Part shown: one piece after another, positions 25,309 through 33,262 of the stretch
How positions within the stretch are numbered: position 1 is the stretch's first letter
How the letters are laid out: each line of letters starts with the position of its first letter
The notes under the pieces: generated by a model
Told to the model about the DNA's origin: nothing
Database searches by the model: none
What the model saw: the letters and a program-made list of their open reading frames with translations, nothing else
Translations under genes and position numbers: made by a program
NCBI GenBank assembly: GCA_963757155.1
Contig: CAVWQS010000040.1
Span: forward strand, 124,001 to 188,000
Direction of reading: 5' to 3'
DNA: 64,000 nt
From: DASXQK01 sp963757155
GTDB lineage: Bacteria; Pseudomonadota; Alphaproteobacteria; Dongiales; Dongiaceae

Positions 25309-26073
25309 CTACTTCTTCTTGGGCTCGGCCGCCGGCTTCGCGCCGCCGGCTGCCGGCTTGGCCGCACCGGCCGCCGGCTTCGCGCCGGCTGCCGCCGCCG
25401 TCGCACCGGCGCCTGCCGCCGCGGCAGGTGCCGCAGCGCCCGGGACCGCCGCTGCCGCCGCCGCATCGCCTTCGGTCGGGGTCGCCGCCGTCTCGGCTTC
25501 GACCTTCTGGACCGTCGGCACCGCGATGGTGGCGATGGTGAAATCGCGGCCGATCGCCGGCCGGACGCTCTCCGGCAGCTTCACCATGCTGATATGCACG
25601 GAATCGCCGATATCGAGGCCGGTGAGATCGATCGAGATCTGCTGCGGGATGTGATCGACCGTGCAGACCAGCTCGATCTCATGGCGCACCACGTTGAGCA
25701 CGCCGCCGCGCTTCAGGCCCGGCGACTCCAGCTCGTTCAGGAACACGACCGGCACGTCGACATGAACGCGGGTATGCTCGCCCACGCGCATGAAATCGAC
25801 ATGGATCGGCACGTCGGTCACGGGATCGAACTGCACGTCGCGGGGCAGGACCCGCTGCTTCGCGCCGTCGCAGGCGATCTCGAACAGCGTCGCGTGAAAG
25901 GCCTTCTTGCGCAGCTGCTTGATCAATTCGCGCGGCTCGAGAGAGATCAGGGTTGCCGGCTGCTTTTCGCCGTAGATCACCCCGGGGACGCGACCACCTC
26001 TGCGAGTTTGGCGAGCGGCCCCCTTCCCGGCGCGGCTGCGAAGCTCCGCGCTCAAGTTCTGGACGTCGGACAT
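25309..26073 (-). CDS. rplY: 50S ribosomal protein L25/general stress protein Ctc
   Basis: Binds 5S rRNA. The CTC-type 254-residue protein has the L25 domain (LSAELRSRAGKGAARQTRRGGRVPGVIYG) then the TL5 C-terminal domain (HVDFMRVGEHTRVHVDVPVVFLNELESPGLKRGGVLNVVRHEIELVCTVDHIPQQISIDLTGLDIGDSVHISMVKLP). From about residue 197 there is a long Ala/Pro/Gly/Lys tail with repeated AAGAKPAA-like units, ending in KKK. Such low-complexity tails occur in alphaproteobacterial L25 but this one is long. Follows prs in the same direction. Confidence 0.95.
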   Translation of the reverse strand: MSDVQNLSAELRSRAGKGAARQTRRGGRVPGVIYGEKQPATLISLEPRELIKQLRKKAFHATLFEIACDGAKQRVLPRDVQFDPVTDVPIHVDFMRVGEHTRVHVDVPVVFLNELESPGLKRGGVLNVVRHEIELVCTVDHIPQQISIDLTGLDIGDSVHISMVKLPESVRPAIGRDFTIATIAVPTVQKVEAETAATPTEGDAAAAAAVPGAAAPAAAAGAGATAAAAGAKPAAGAAKPAAGGAKPAAEPKKK

Positions 26074-26135
26074 TGGTTTCTCCTTCTGTGTCCTATGCGG
26101 GCGGCCTCCAGGGGTGCCGTCCCGCGTCCCAATAT

Positions 26136-26249
26136 GCCGCCTCGATCATGAGGCGGCGGCGTTTCTGGCGCCCGAAGGCGCCAGCAATCTCTTGAACAGG
26201 TCCTCCGCCCGTCAGGGGCGGTTCGGTCGACCCGCCGCCCGAGGGCGGC
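26136..26249 (-). other. Four stacked GC hairpins in the prs-rplY gap
   Basis: Four perfect stem-loops follow one another between prs and rplY: 26136-26157 (GCCGCCTC arms), 26165-26184 (CTGGCGCC arms; on the transcribed strand the loop is TTCG closed by C-G, an ultrastable tetraloop), 26205-26221 (CCGCCC arms), and 26234-26249 (GCCGCC arms, CTCG loop). No T-tract follows. They could form an attenuator, a processing site or a transcript-stabilising block. Confidence 0.65.
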
Positions 26250-26251
26250 AA

Positions 26252-27184
26252 TCAGTCGAACAAACTCGAAACCGAGCGCTCCAGGCTGATCCGGCTGATC
26301 GCTTCCGCGATCAGCGGGGCGATGGTCAGCTGGCGCACCGTCTGGGAGACCCGCACGGCCTCCGTCGCCATGATGCTGTCGGTCGTCACCAGGCTCTCGA
26401 TCGGCGAGGCCGAAACCCGCGCCACGGCACCACCCGACAACACGCCATGGGTGACATAGGCGCTGACCGATTTGGCCCCCGCCTCCATCAACGCCACGGC
26501 GGCATTGCACAGCGTGCCGGCGCTGTCGACGATGTCGTCCACCAGGATGCAGTGCTGGCCCCGGACGTCGCCGATGATGTTCATGACTTCGGAGACGCCG
26601 GCCCGTTCGCGGCGCTTATCGATGATGGCGAGGTCGGCGTCAAGCCGCTTGGCGACCGCCCGGGCCCGGACCACGCCCCCGACATCGGGGGAGACCACCA
26701 CCAGCTCCTTGCCGGCGAAGCGCTGCTCGATGTCCTTGGTCAGGACCGGCGCGGCATAGAGATTGTCCGTGGGGATGTCGAAAAACCCCTGAATCTGGCC
26801 GGCATGGAGGTCCAGGGTCAGGACCCGGTTGGCCCCGGCCACGGTGATGAGATTGGCCACCAGCTTGGCCGAGATCGGGGTCCGGCCGCCCGATTTCCGG
26901 TCCTGGCGGGCATAGCCGTAATAGGGGATGACCGCCGTGATGCGCCGGGCCGAGGCCCGCATGAGCGCGTCGATGGCGACCAGCAGCTCCATCAGATTGT
27001 CGTTGGCGGGGTAGGAGGTCGATTGGATGACGAAGACGTCCTCGCCGCGGACGTTCTCGTTGATCTCGACGAAGATCTCCATATCGGAGAAGCGGCGCAT
27101 GCTGGCCTGGGTCAGCGGCAGGTTCAGGCAGGCGGAAATGGCCTCCGCCAGCGGCCGGTTGCTGTTGCCGGTGAGGATCTTCAT
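26252..27184 (-). CDS. prs: Ribose-phosphate pyrophosphokinase
   Basis: Makes PRPP from ribose 5-phosphate and ATP. The 310-residue protein shows MKILTGNSNRPLAEAI, FSDMEIFVEINENVRGEDVFVIQST, VIPYYGYARQDRKSGGRTPISAK, LDLHAGQIQGFFDIPTDNL, VVSPDVGGVVRARAVAKRL and the PRPP-binding CILVDDIVDSAGTLCNAA. I start it at 27184; the frame stays open upstream but the family begins at MKILTG. A well-formed promoter lies 78-106 bases upstream of the start. Confidence 0.96.
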   Translation of the reverse strand: MKILTGNSNRPLAEAISACLNLPLTQASMRRFSDMEIFVEINENVRGEDVFVIQSTSYPANDNLMELLVAIDALMRASARRITAVIPYYGYARQDRKSGGRTPISAKLVANLITVAGANRVLTLDLHAGQIQGFFDIPTDNLYAAPVLTKDIEQRFAGKELVVVSPDVGGVVRARAVAKRLDADLAIIDKRRERAGVSEVMNIIGDVRGQHCILVDDIVDSAGTLCNAAVALMEAGAKSVSAYVTHGVLSGGAVARVSASPIESLVTTDSIMATEAVRVSQTVRQLTIAPLIAEAISRISLERSVSSLFD

Positions 27185-27261
27185 TGGCGTCAACCCATCC
27201 TCGACGTCCGGCCGCGGCAGGACAGAGCAGCCGTGCCCCCAAAGCTCGCAACGGCGCGCGG

Positions 27262-27290
27262 AATATATCCAGGCGTCACGGTTCTGTAAA
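27262..27290 (-). promoter_or_regulatory. Sigma-70-type promoter for prs
   Basis: On the minus strand TTTACA (27285-27290) and TATATT (27262-27267) are separated by exactly 17 bases. Each matches the consensus at five of six or close to it. It points at prs. Confidence 0.75.
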
Positions 27291-27378
27291 CCACGGCCGA
27301 TGGATGGGCCCATGCCTTAGGTGCAGGGCTTGCAGTCTTGGGCCAGGCCTTTGATCCGGCAGGCTATTCTGTTTCTTT

Positions 27379-27456
27379 CGTAATTCCCGCGAAAGCGGGA
27401 ATCCAGGGCCGCGGGCTCGCTTGTCGCCCTGGATTCCCGCTTTCGCGGGAATGACG
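27379..27456. repeat. dRS3-like paired inverted repeat (intact copy)
   Basis: ATTCCCGCGAAAGCGGGAAT, CCAGGGC, an 18-base spacer, GCCCTGG and the inverted palindrome. Lies between the prs promoter and the 3' end of the M24-peptidase transcript. Confidence 0.88.
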
Positions 27457-27489
27457 AGGAGAGAAGTGGTCAGTAAACCCGACAGTCCT

Positions 27490-27555
27490 CTACACGCTGC
27501 AGCTGACGATCAACCCCAGCAGGCAGAAGAAGAGAAAGATGATGAGATAGGGCAT
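27490..27555 (-). CDS. Possible 21-residue membrane peptide
   Basis: A tiny open frame starting ATG at 27555 with AGGGG six bases upstream, five bases after the stop of the M24 gene. The peptide is almost one membrane helix: MPYLIIFLFFCLLGLIVSCSV (one residue over the quotable limit if extended, so see 27490-27555). No family known to me. The good ribosome-binding site and position directly behind a longer gene argue for translation, but a chance frame cannot be excluded. Confidence 0.45.
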   Translation of the reverse strand: MPYLIIFLFFCLLGLIVSCSV

Positions 27556-27560
27556 CGCCC

Positions 27561-28712
27561 CTATTTGACCACGAGGTCGAGCGGACGCTGGGACAGGGTC
27601 TCGACCCCCCGCTCGCCGACCAGCACGGTCTGGCCCGTGGTCATGGCGAGCTGGCGCTCGCTGTCGAAGATGATGATGTGGATGAAGAAGACCTGGCCGG
27701 GGGCCGCCGGCTCGGGATTGTCGCGGTAGAACATCGGCCAATCCATCCAGTTGGGCGCGAAGGTCGTGCCCAGGCTGTAGCCGGTGGCGTTCATCCGATA
27801 GGCCTCATAGCCCGCGGCATCGAGGACGCGGGCATGGGCGTCGAAGACATCGCCGATGGGCCGCCCCGGGACCAGCGCCGCCTTGCAGGCCTCCAGCGCA
27901 TCGACCGCCACCTTGTGCATCTCGATCTGGCGGGCCGGCGGCTCGCCGATGGGGATCGTGCGCATCAGGCAGGAATGGTAGTGGCGATAGACCCCGGCGA
28001 ATTCCAGGGTCAGCTGATCCTGCTCCGAGAGGCGCCGCCGGCCGCTGAAATAGCGGCAGAGCAAGGCATCGGCGCCCGAGCCGATGATGAACTCATTGGC
28101 CGGATCGTCGCCGCCGCCGCGAATGACGGCGCTTTGCATGGCGGCCAGGATCTCGCTCTCCTCGGCGCCGGGCCCGGCCAGGCGATGGGCTTCGTCCAAG
28201 GCGCGATCGGCAAGGTCGGCGGCCTGGCGGACATAGACGATCTCCGCCGGGCTCTTCACCAGCCTGAGCCGGCTGACGAGGTCCGAGGCGTCGACCAACG
28301 TGCAGAAACCCTCCAGCGCCGATTCCAGCCGCTTGCCGTTGCGCGCCGTCAGCCCGTAGGAATCGTATTCGACGCCCAGGCGCTGCCCGCGGCAATGCTT
28401 GGCGTCCAGGATGGCACGCAGCTCGAGGGCAGGATTGGCATCGGGCCGGTCGACCCAGATGCGGATGTCCTCGACGATCGAGGTGTGCTGGGCCTGGCGC
28501 AGGTCAGGGGCGCGGGTGAGCAGGACGAAGGCGCCGTCGGCATTGAGATAGAGGCATTGGAAGAAGACGTAGCCGAAGGTGTCGTAGCCCGTCAGGTAGA
28601 ACATGCTCTCCTGACGGAAGATGAGCAGCCCGTCGAGGCCGCGAGCCTTCAGCGCGTCGCAGGCGGCGGCGCGCCGGCCAGCGAACTCCTCGCGGGTGAA
28701 ATGCAGCGCCAT
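27561..28712 (-). CDS. M24-family creatinase/DoeA-like hydrolase (Xaa-Pro peptidase fold)
   Basis: A 383-residue pita-bread-fold protein: N-terminal creatinase domain (RRAAACDALKARGLDGLLIFRQESMFYLTGYDTFGYVFFQCLY) and C-terminal M24 domain. The five usual metal ligands are not conserved. Where peptidases have D-x-G...SD-x-TR, this has LTLEFAGVYRHYHSCLMRT. The HG-I-G His is replaced in GYSLGTTFAPNWMDWP, and the usual Glu near the end is absent in AMTTGQTVLV. That pattern resembles creatinase and ectoine hydrolase DoeA more than aminopeptidase P. So a C-N hydrolase of a small substrate is more likely than a peptidase. Three bases from pgeF, probably co-transcribed. Confidence 0.8.
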   Translation of the reverse strand: MALHFTREEFAGRRAAACDALKARGLDGLLIFRQESMFYLTGYDTFGYVFFQCLYLNADGAFVLLTRAPDLRQAQHTSIVEDIRIWVDRPDANPALELRAILDAKHCRGQRLGVEYDSYGLTARNGKRLESALEGFCTLVDASDLVSRLRLVKSPAEIVYVRQAADLADRALDEAHRLAGPGAEESEILAAMQSAVIRGGGDDPANEFIIGSGADALLCRYFSGRRRLSEQDQLTLEFAGVYRHYHSCLMRTIPIGEPPARQIEMHKVAVDALEACKAALVPGRPIGDVFDAHARVLDAAGYEAYRMNATGYSLGTTFAPNWMDWPMFYRDNPEPAAPGQVFFIHIIIFDSERQLAMTTGQTVLVGERGVETLSQRPLDLVVK

Positions 28713-28714
28713 GC

Positions 28715-29485
28715 CTATTCCTCCAAACTGATCAGCGAAATGTTGCGGCCGTAGTCTTTCTGGCCCTGCAGCGTGTTGCGGCGATAACTGAAAAAGGCCT
28801 CGGTCTCGGCGCAGGTGTCGCGGCCGCTGCGCTCGATGCGCCGGATGCCGGCGGCGGCGAGGCGCATGGCGACATAGCCCGGCAGGTCGAAATGGAAATG
28901 CCCGGCGCGCTGGGGCGAGGGCCGGAAGAACCGGTCATTGCCCGAATCCGCCGCATGGAAGCGATCGCGGAACTCAGGCCCGACCTCATAGGAGGGCTGG
29001 GCGATGCAGGGGCCGATCGCCGCCGAAAGATGCGCGACCGAGGCGCCCTGCTGGCACATGGCCGCGATCGTCGCCTCGAGGACGCCGTCGAAGGCGCCGC
29101 GCCAGCCGGCATGGGCCGCGCCCACCACCCGGGCCTCGGCATCGGCGAAGAGCACGGGGGCGCAATCGGCGGTGAGGATGCCCAGCGCCACCCCGGGCGC
29201 GCGGGTCACCATGGCGTCGACCTTCGGGGATTCCTCCCGCGGCCAGGGCCGCTCGACCAGCGCGACGCGGATGCTGTGGGTCTGATAGGCGGTGACGATT
29301 CCCGCGGGATCGACGCCGGCTTGCGCGGCGGCGCGGCTGCGGTTTTCCGCCACCCGGGCCGGATCGTCGCCGGAGCCGAAGCCGCAATTGAGCGAGGCGT
29401 AGATGCCCTCGCTGACGCCACCGATGCTGCCGCAGAAGGCGTGGCGGACAAGGTCGATCTCGGCGAGGGGGGCTGGCGCATTCAT
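28715..29485 (-). CDS. pgeF: Peptidoglycan editing factor PgeF (YfiH/laccase-domain, DUF152)
   Basis: A multicopper-oxidase-like protein; the E. coli homologue removes L-Ser-containing muropeptide errors, and relatives act on purine nucleosides. The 256-residue frame has YASLNCGFGSGDDPARVAENRSR, LTADCAPVLFADAEARVVGAAHAGWRGAFDGVLEATIAAM (Cys and His zinc ligands) and a closing CHA/TCAETEAFFSYRRN segment. Start ATG at 29485 overlaps the midA stop (ATGA). The apparent 618-residue fusion with midA is caused by a frameshift in midA. Confidence 0.92.
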   Translation of the reverse strand: MNAPAPLAEIDLVRHAFCGSIGGVSEGIYASLNCGFGSGDDPARVAENRSRAAAQAGVDPAGIVTAYQTHSIRVALVERPWPREESPKVDAMVTRAPGVALGILTADCAPVLFADAEARVVGAAHAGWRGAFDGVLEATIAAMCQQGASVAHLSAAIGPCIAQPSYEVGPEFRDRFHAADSGNDRFFRPSPQRAGHFHFDLPGYVAMRLAAAGIRRIERSGRDTCAETEAFFSYRRNTLQGQKDYGRNISLISLEE

Positions 29486-30571
29486 GAGGGGTCGGCGAAT
29501 CCCGGCGGCGGGGGCAGGCCTGGTGCTGCGAGCGCCAGGGCCTTGAACAAGGTGCCCATTTCGCGCGAGTTCGAGCAAGCGCCGTCGCGCCGATTCGATG
29601 TCGCGCGCCTGGCTGGGCGAAGCGCGGGCGATCAGGCTCTCGGCCCGGGCGTCGAGGCCGAGGCGCAGCAGGAACTCGCCCTGGGGCAAAGGGCCATAGG
29701 CCTTGGCGCCGGTCTGCTCGGCCGCGCGGGCGAGGCCGGCGAAATCGACATGGGCGGAGAGATCGGCCTCGCCGATATCCGCCAGAGGATCGACCGGCTG
29801 ATGCCGGCGCACCGCCTGCAGGCTCTCGCCCGGCAGGCTCTGGCTGGTGCCATAGTCGATGATGAGCGCCGCCCCGCCGGCCGCGGCGAGATGCCGCCCG
29901 ATCTCTCCGGCGATGCCGAGCGCGAGGGGCGAGATCTCCGCCTTGGGGCCGATCCGCTGCCGGTCGCTCAGCAGGGCGAAGCTCGGGCCCGGCTCGGTCC
30001 AGCCGAAGACCAGCTTCTCGCCGTCGCTGGCCACCACCTTCTCGCGCCAGCCCTGGGGATGCAGCTCGAATTCATGCACCGGCAGAGCGTCGAAGAACTC
30101 ATTGGCCACCAGCAGCAGGGGGCCCTCGGGAATCTCGGCGAAGCTCGCATGCCAGTGCGGGCGATGGGCCGCGGGCATATGGGCGGCCAGGGCCTGGTCC
30201 TGGCGCTCCCGGAGATAGGGGCTGGTCTCCACGAGATGCAGGCGCAGCGCGGCGCCGAAGGCGGGGCGGATCCTTGCCGCCCGCAGCGCATCGGCCATCA
30301 GCGTGCCGCGGCCGGGCCCCAGCTCGACGAGGTGGCAGGGGTCGGGGCAGCCCATCTCATGCCAGACCTCGACGCACCAGAGCCCGATGAGCTCGCCGAA
30401 CATCTGGCTCACCTCCGGGGCGGTGATGAAATCGCCGGCGCGGCCCAGGGGATCGCGGCGCTGGTAATAGCCGTGGAGCGGATGGCCGAGCGCCTCGGCC
30501 ATGAACTCGGCGACGGTGATGGGCCCGGTGAGTGCGATGCGGCGCAGCAGCAGCCGGGCCAGCGGCGTCAC
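29482..30571 (-). CDS. SAM-dependent methyltransferase, MidA/NDUFAF7 family (frameshifted)
   Basis: The bacterial homologue of NDUFAF7/MidA, which methylates an arginine in the complex I subunit NDUFS2. The body is clear: HPLHGYYQRRDPLGRAGDFITAPEVSQMFGELIGLW, VELGPGRGTLMADALR (SAM site), VANEFFDALPVHEF, ALIIDYGTSQSLPGESLQAVRRHQPVDPLADIGEADLSAHVDF. The family's end, MGTLFKALALAAPGLPPPPGF, is found in the next frame and stops at 29482. One extra base around 29560-29583 shifts the frame and lets it run on into pgeF. Corrected length is 362 residues. Confidence 0.9.
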
Positions 30572-31366
30572 GGCGCCCGCCGGGCCCGCCAGATGAAGGC
30601 GATGCCGAAGGCAATCATGGGCAGCGACAGGATCTGGCCCATGGTCGTCCCGCCGATGAGATAGCCCAGCTGGATATCCGGCTGGCGGAAATATTCGGCG
30701 ATGATGCGGCAGATGCCATAGCCGACGAGGAAAAGCCCGCTCTCGATCCCCGGCTTGCGCAGGACGTGGAAACGCCGCACGGCGATGAAGAGGAAGATGA
30801 AAAGCAGGATGCCCTCCAGCCCCGCCTCGTAGAGCTGGCTCGGATGGCGCGGCAGATGGTCATCGTCACGGGGGAAGACCATGGCCCAGGGCACATCCGT
30901 CGGCCGGCCATAGAGCTCGCCATTGATGAAATTGGCGAGCCGGCCGAGGAAGAGGCCGATGGGCGTGGCGGCAGCGACGGGGTCGGTCAGCTGGAAGAAT
31001 CGCAGATGATGGCGCCGGGCGAAGAGCGCCATGGCGATGATCATGCCGAGCAGGCCGCCGTGGAAGGACATCCCGCCCTTCCCAGACGGCGAAGACCCGC
31101 AAGGGATGCTCGATATATTGGGCGAGGTCGTAGAACAGGATGTAGCCCAGTCGCCCGCCCAGCACGATGCCGAGCACCGCCCAGGTGACGAAATCATCCA
31201 GCAGGATCGGCGTCAGCGGGCTCTCGCCGCGGGCGGCGAGGCTGCGGGCGTAACGCCAGCCGATCAATATGCCGACGACATAGGCGAGCGCATACCAGCG
31301 GATGGCGAAGGGGCCGATGGCGACCAGCACGGGATCGATGGCGGGGAAGGGCAGGACATAGAGCAT
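30568..31366 (-). CDS. lgt: Prolipoprotein diacylglyceryl transferase (frameshifted)
   Basis: Transfers diacylglycerol to the lipobox Cys of prolipoproteins; integral inner-membrane protein. The first frame gives MLYVLPFPAIDPVLVAIGPFAIRWYALAYVVGILIGWRYARSLA... GGRLGYILFYDLAQYIEHPLRVFAVW. After one extra G in the TGGGAAGGG run at about 31082-31090 the second frame continues GGMSFHGGLLGMIIAMALFAR (HGGL), GRLANFINGELYGRPT and HPSQLYEAGLEG. Corrected length 265 residues, normal. Lgt is essential in most Gram-negative bacteria, so the lesion is very probably a sequence error. Overlaps midA by four bases. Confidence 0.94.
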
Positions 31367-31491
31367 CGCGCGGTTATAGGGGCCGCCCGCGACAGCGGCA
31401 AGGCGCAGTGCCTGGCGTCCCGACGATGGCAGTAAGAATCGAAATCGCGCGGCCGAAGGCGATATGATCCCTGGATTCGTGAGAGGAGAGG

Positions 31492-31758
31492 ATGGCGATG
31501 GACAACCGTATTCTGGACGATCTGGCGAAGGTGGCCGCGGGCGCCTTGGGCGGCGTGAGCGGCGTCCGGCACGAGATCGAGGCGCGGCTGCGCCAGCAGT
31601 TCGAGCGCGTCCTGGCCAATATGGAGGTGGTCAGCCGCGAGGAATTCGAGGTCGTCCGGGCCATGGCCGCCAAGGCCCGGGCCGAGCAGGAGGCGCTGGC
31701 CGCCCGGCTGGCGGCGCTAGAGGAGCGGCTGGGAAATCCGACCATTCCGGAGGCCTGA
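31492..31758 (+). CDS. ubiK: UbiK/YqiC (BMFP) ubiquinone-biosynthesis accessory factor
   Basis: An 88-residue coiled-coil protein of the BMFP/YqiC family; UbiK helps the ubiquinone-synthesis Ubi complex and binds lipids. Typical features are NRILDDLAKVAAGALGGVSGVRHEIEARLRQQFERVLANMEVVSREEFEVVRAMAAKARAEQEALAARLAALEERLG: an amphipathic N-terminal helix and a C-terminal coiled coil. A GAGAGGAGAGG ribosome-binding site precedes it; the second ATG two codons later is equally possible. Divergent from lgt, as is usual in alphaproteobacteria. Confidence 0.9.
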   Translation: MAMDNRILDDLAKVAAGALGGVSGVRHEIEARLRQQFERVLANMEVVSREEFEVVRAMAAKARAEQEALAARLAALEERLGNPTIPEA

Positions 31759-31832
31759 CTCGCAGTTATCCCCAATTCGTAAAAATTCCGCTATTGCACG
31801 GGGACTCGGGATTTGGCAGGCTAAATCTGGTG

Positions 31833-31887
31833 GGTAGGATCGCTTCATCATCCTACCTTTGGGGTTGGTCAGGGGGTCTTTGACCAA
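31833..31887 (+). promoter_or_regulatory. Two consecutive hairpins in the ybjN leader
   Basis: GGTAGGAT/ATCCTACC (31833-31857, nine-base loop, followed by TTT) and TTGGTCA/TGACCAA (31865-31887, nine-base loop) are both perfect stems. They lie between ubiK and the YbjN gene, 35 bases before its start. The first could be the ubiK terminator, and the second a leader structure. Confidence 0.5.
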
Positions 31888-31922
31888 TTCCGCCGCCGTC
31901 TTGGTCCAAGGAGGGCGAGTCA

Positions 31923-32426
31923 ATGGCCGGTCTTACGGTCGATACATCCGAAATCCGCGGCAATCCCCTGGACGTCCTGGAAGAACTTGTCGACGCCAAT
32001 GAGTGGCGCTTCGACCGCAACTCGGCCGAGGAGATGCTGGTCGAGCTGTCCGGGCGCTGGTGCGACTATCGGCTCTACTTCATCTGGCAGGAGGATCTGA
32101 GTGCCATCTCCTTTTCCTGCATCGTCGATCTCCGGGTGCCCAGCCATCGCCGGGCGAGCTTCCTGGAGCTCCTGGGGGCGGTGAACGAGAAGCTCTGGCT
32201 CGGTCATTTCGACCTCGGGGTCGAGGAGCCGGTGCCGATGTTCCGCCATACCATCCTGCTGCGCGGCCTGGGCGGGGTCTCGGTCGAGCAGCTCGAGGAT
32301 CTGGTGGATATCGCGGTCACCGAATGCGAGCGCTTCTACCCCGCTTTCCAATTCCTGCTCTGGGGCGGGAAGTCGCCGGAGGAGGCGGTGGAGGCGGCGA
32401 TGCTCGAGACCGTCGGCGAAGCCTGA
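31923..32426 (+). CDS. YbjN-domain protein
   Basis: A 167-residue protein of the YbjN family, a type III secretion-chaperone-like fold often tied to bacterial sensory or stress networks but without a defined reaction. Visible family blocks: PLDVLEELVDANEWRFDRNSAEEMLVELSGRWCDYRLYFIWQEDLSAISFSCIVDLRVP, KLWLGHFDLG and TECERFYPAFQFLLWGGKSPEEA. Start at 31923 with AAGGAGG upstream. First of a rightward run with proC and ybaK, a common alphaproteobacterial order. Confidence 0.88.
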   Translation: MAGLTVDTSEIRGNPLDVLEELVDANEWRFDRNSAEEMLVELSGRWCDYRLYFIWQEDLSAISFSCIVDLRVPSHRRASFLELLGAVNEKLWLGHFDLGVEEPVPMFRHTILLRGLGGVSVEQLEDLVDIAVTECERFYPAFQFLLWGGKSPEEAVEAAMLETVGEA

Positions 32427-32435
32427 GTCCCCGAC

Positions 32436-33260
32436 ATGGCTGATCTGGCGCCGACGCGGCTGCTGCTCGTCGGCTGCGGCAAGATGGGCGGCGCCATGCT
32501 GCGCGGCTGGCTCGCCCGCGGCCTGGCGCCCGCTCATGCCGTCATCGTCGAGCCGACTCCCGCCAGTCTGGAGGAGCTGACCGGCCGCGGCGTCCGGCTG
32601 CTCGCGACATCAGAGGCCATTCCCGCCGATTTCCGGCCCGATGTCGTGGTGCTCGCGGTCAAGCCCCAGATGATGGACGGCGCCATTGCGGGCTATGCCC
32701 GATTCACGCGGCCCGAGACGCTGTTCCTCTCCATCGCCGCCGGCAAGACCATCGCCTACTTCCAGCGCCATCTGGGGCCGGCGGCAGCCGTGGTGCGGGC
32801 CATGCCCAATACCCCGGCGGCGATCGGCCGGGGCATCAGCGTCGCGGTGGCAAGCCCGCCGGTAACGGCGGCGCAGCGCGCCTTGGCCGATGCCCTGCTG
32901 GCAGCCTGCGGCGAGGTTGCCTGGGTGGAGGAGGAGGGGTTGATCGACCCGGTGACGGCCTTGTCGGGCGGCGGTCCGGCCTATGTGTTCCTCCTGATCG
33001 AGACCCTGGCGGAGGCGGGGCGCAAGGCGGGCCTGCCCGCCGACCTCGCGCTCCAGCTGGCGCGGGTGACGGTCTCGGGCGCGGGCGAGCTGGCGCGGCT
33101 TTCGCCGGAGTCCGCCGAGCAGCTCCGCCGCAACGTCACCAGCCCCAAGGGCACCACGCTGGAGGCCCTCAATATCCTGATGGCCCCCGACGGCATCCAG
33201 CCGCTCTTCGACCGCGCCATCGCCGCGGCGACCCGGCGCTCGCGGGAGCTGGCGGGATAG
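32436..33260 (+). CDS. proC: Pyrroline-5-carboxylate reductase
   Basis: NAD(P)H-dependent last step of proline synthesis. The 274-residue enzyme has the Rossmann motif LLVGCGKMGGAMLRGW, VVLAVKPQMM, VVRAMPNTPAAIGRGI, and the C-terminal dimer/catalytic part LSGGGPAYVFLLIETLAEAGRKAGL and LRRNVTSPKGTTLEALNIL. Nine bases after the YbjN gene and two bases before the next gene. Intact. Confidence 0.96.
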   Translation: MADLAPTRLLLVGCGKMGGAMLRGWLARGLAPAHAVIVEPTPASLEELTGRGVRLLATSEAIPADFRPDVVVLAVKPQMMDGAIAGYARFTRPETLFLSIAAGKTIAYFQRHLGPAAAVVRAMPNTPAAIGRGISVAVASPPVTAAQRALADALLAACGEVAWVEEEGLIDPVTALSGGGPAYVFLLIETLAEAGRKAGLPADLALQLARVTVSGAGELARLSPESAEQLRRNVTSPKGTTLEALNILMAPDGIQPLFDRAIAAATRRSRELAG

Positions 33261-33262
33261 CC

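Noticed and set aside
28715..30571. 618-residue fusion of a MidA methyltransferase with PgeF
   Set aside because: The normal MidA ending (MGTLFKALALAAPGL...) and stop lie in the next frame and overlap the pgeF ATG. One extra base in midA creates the fusion.
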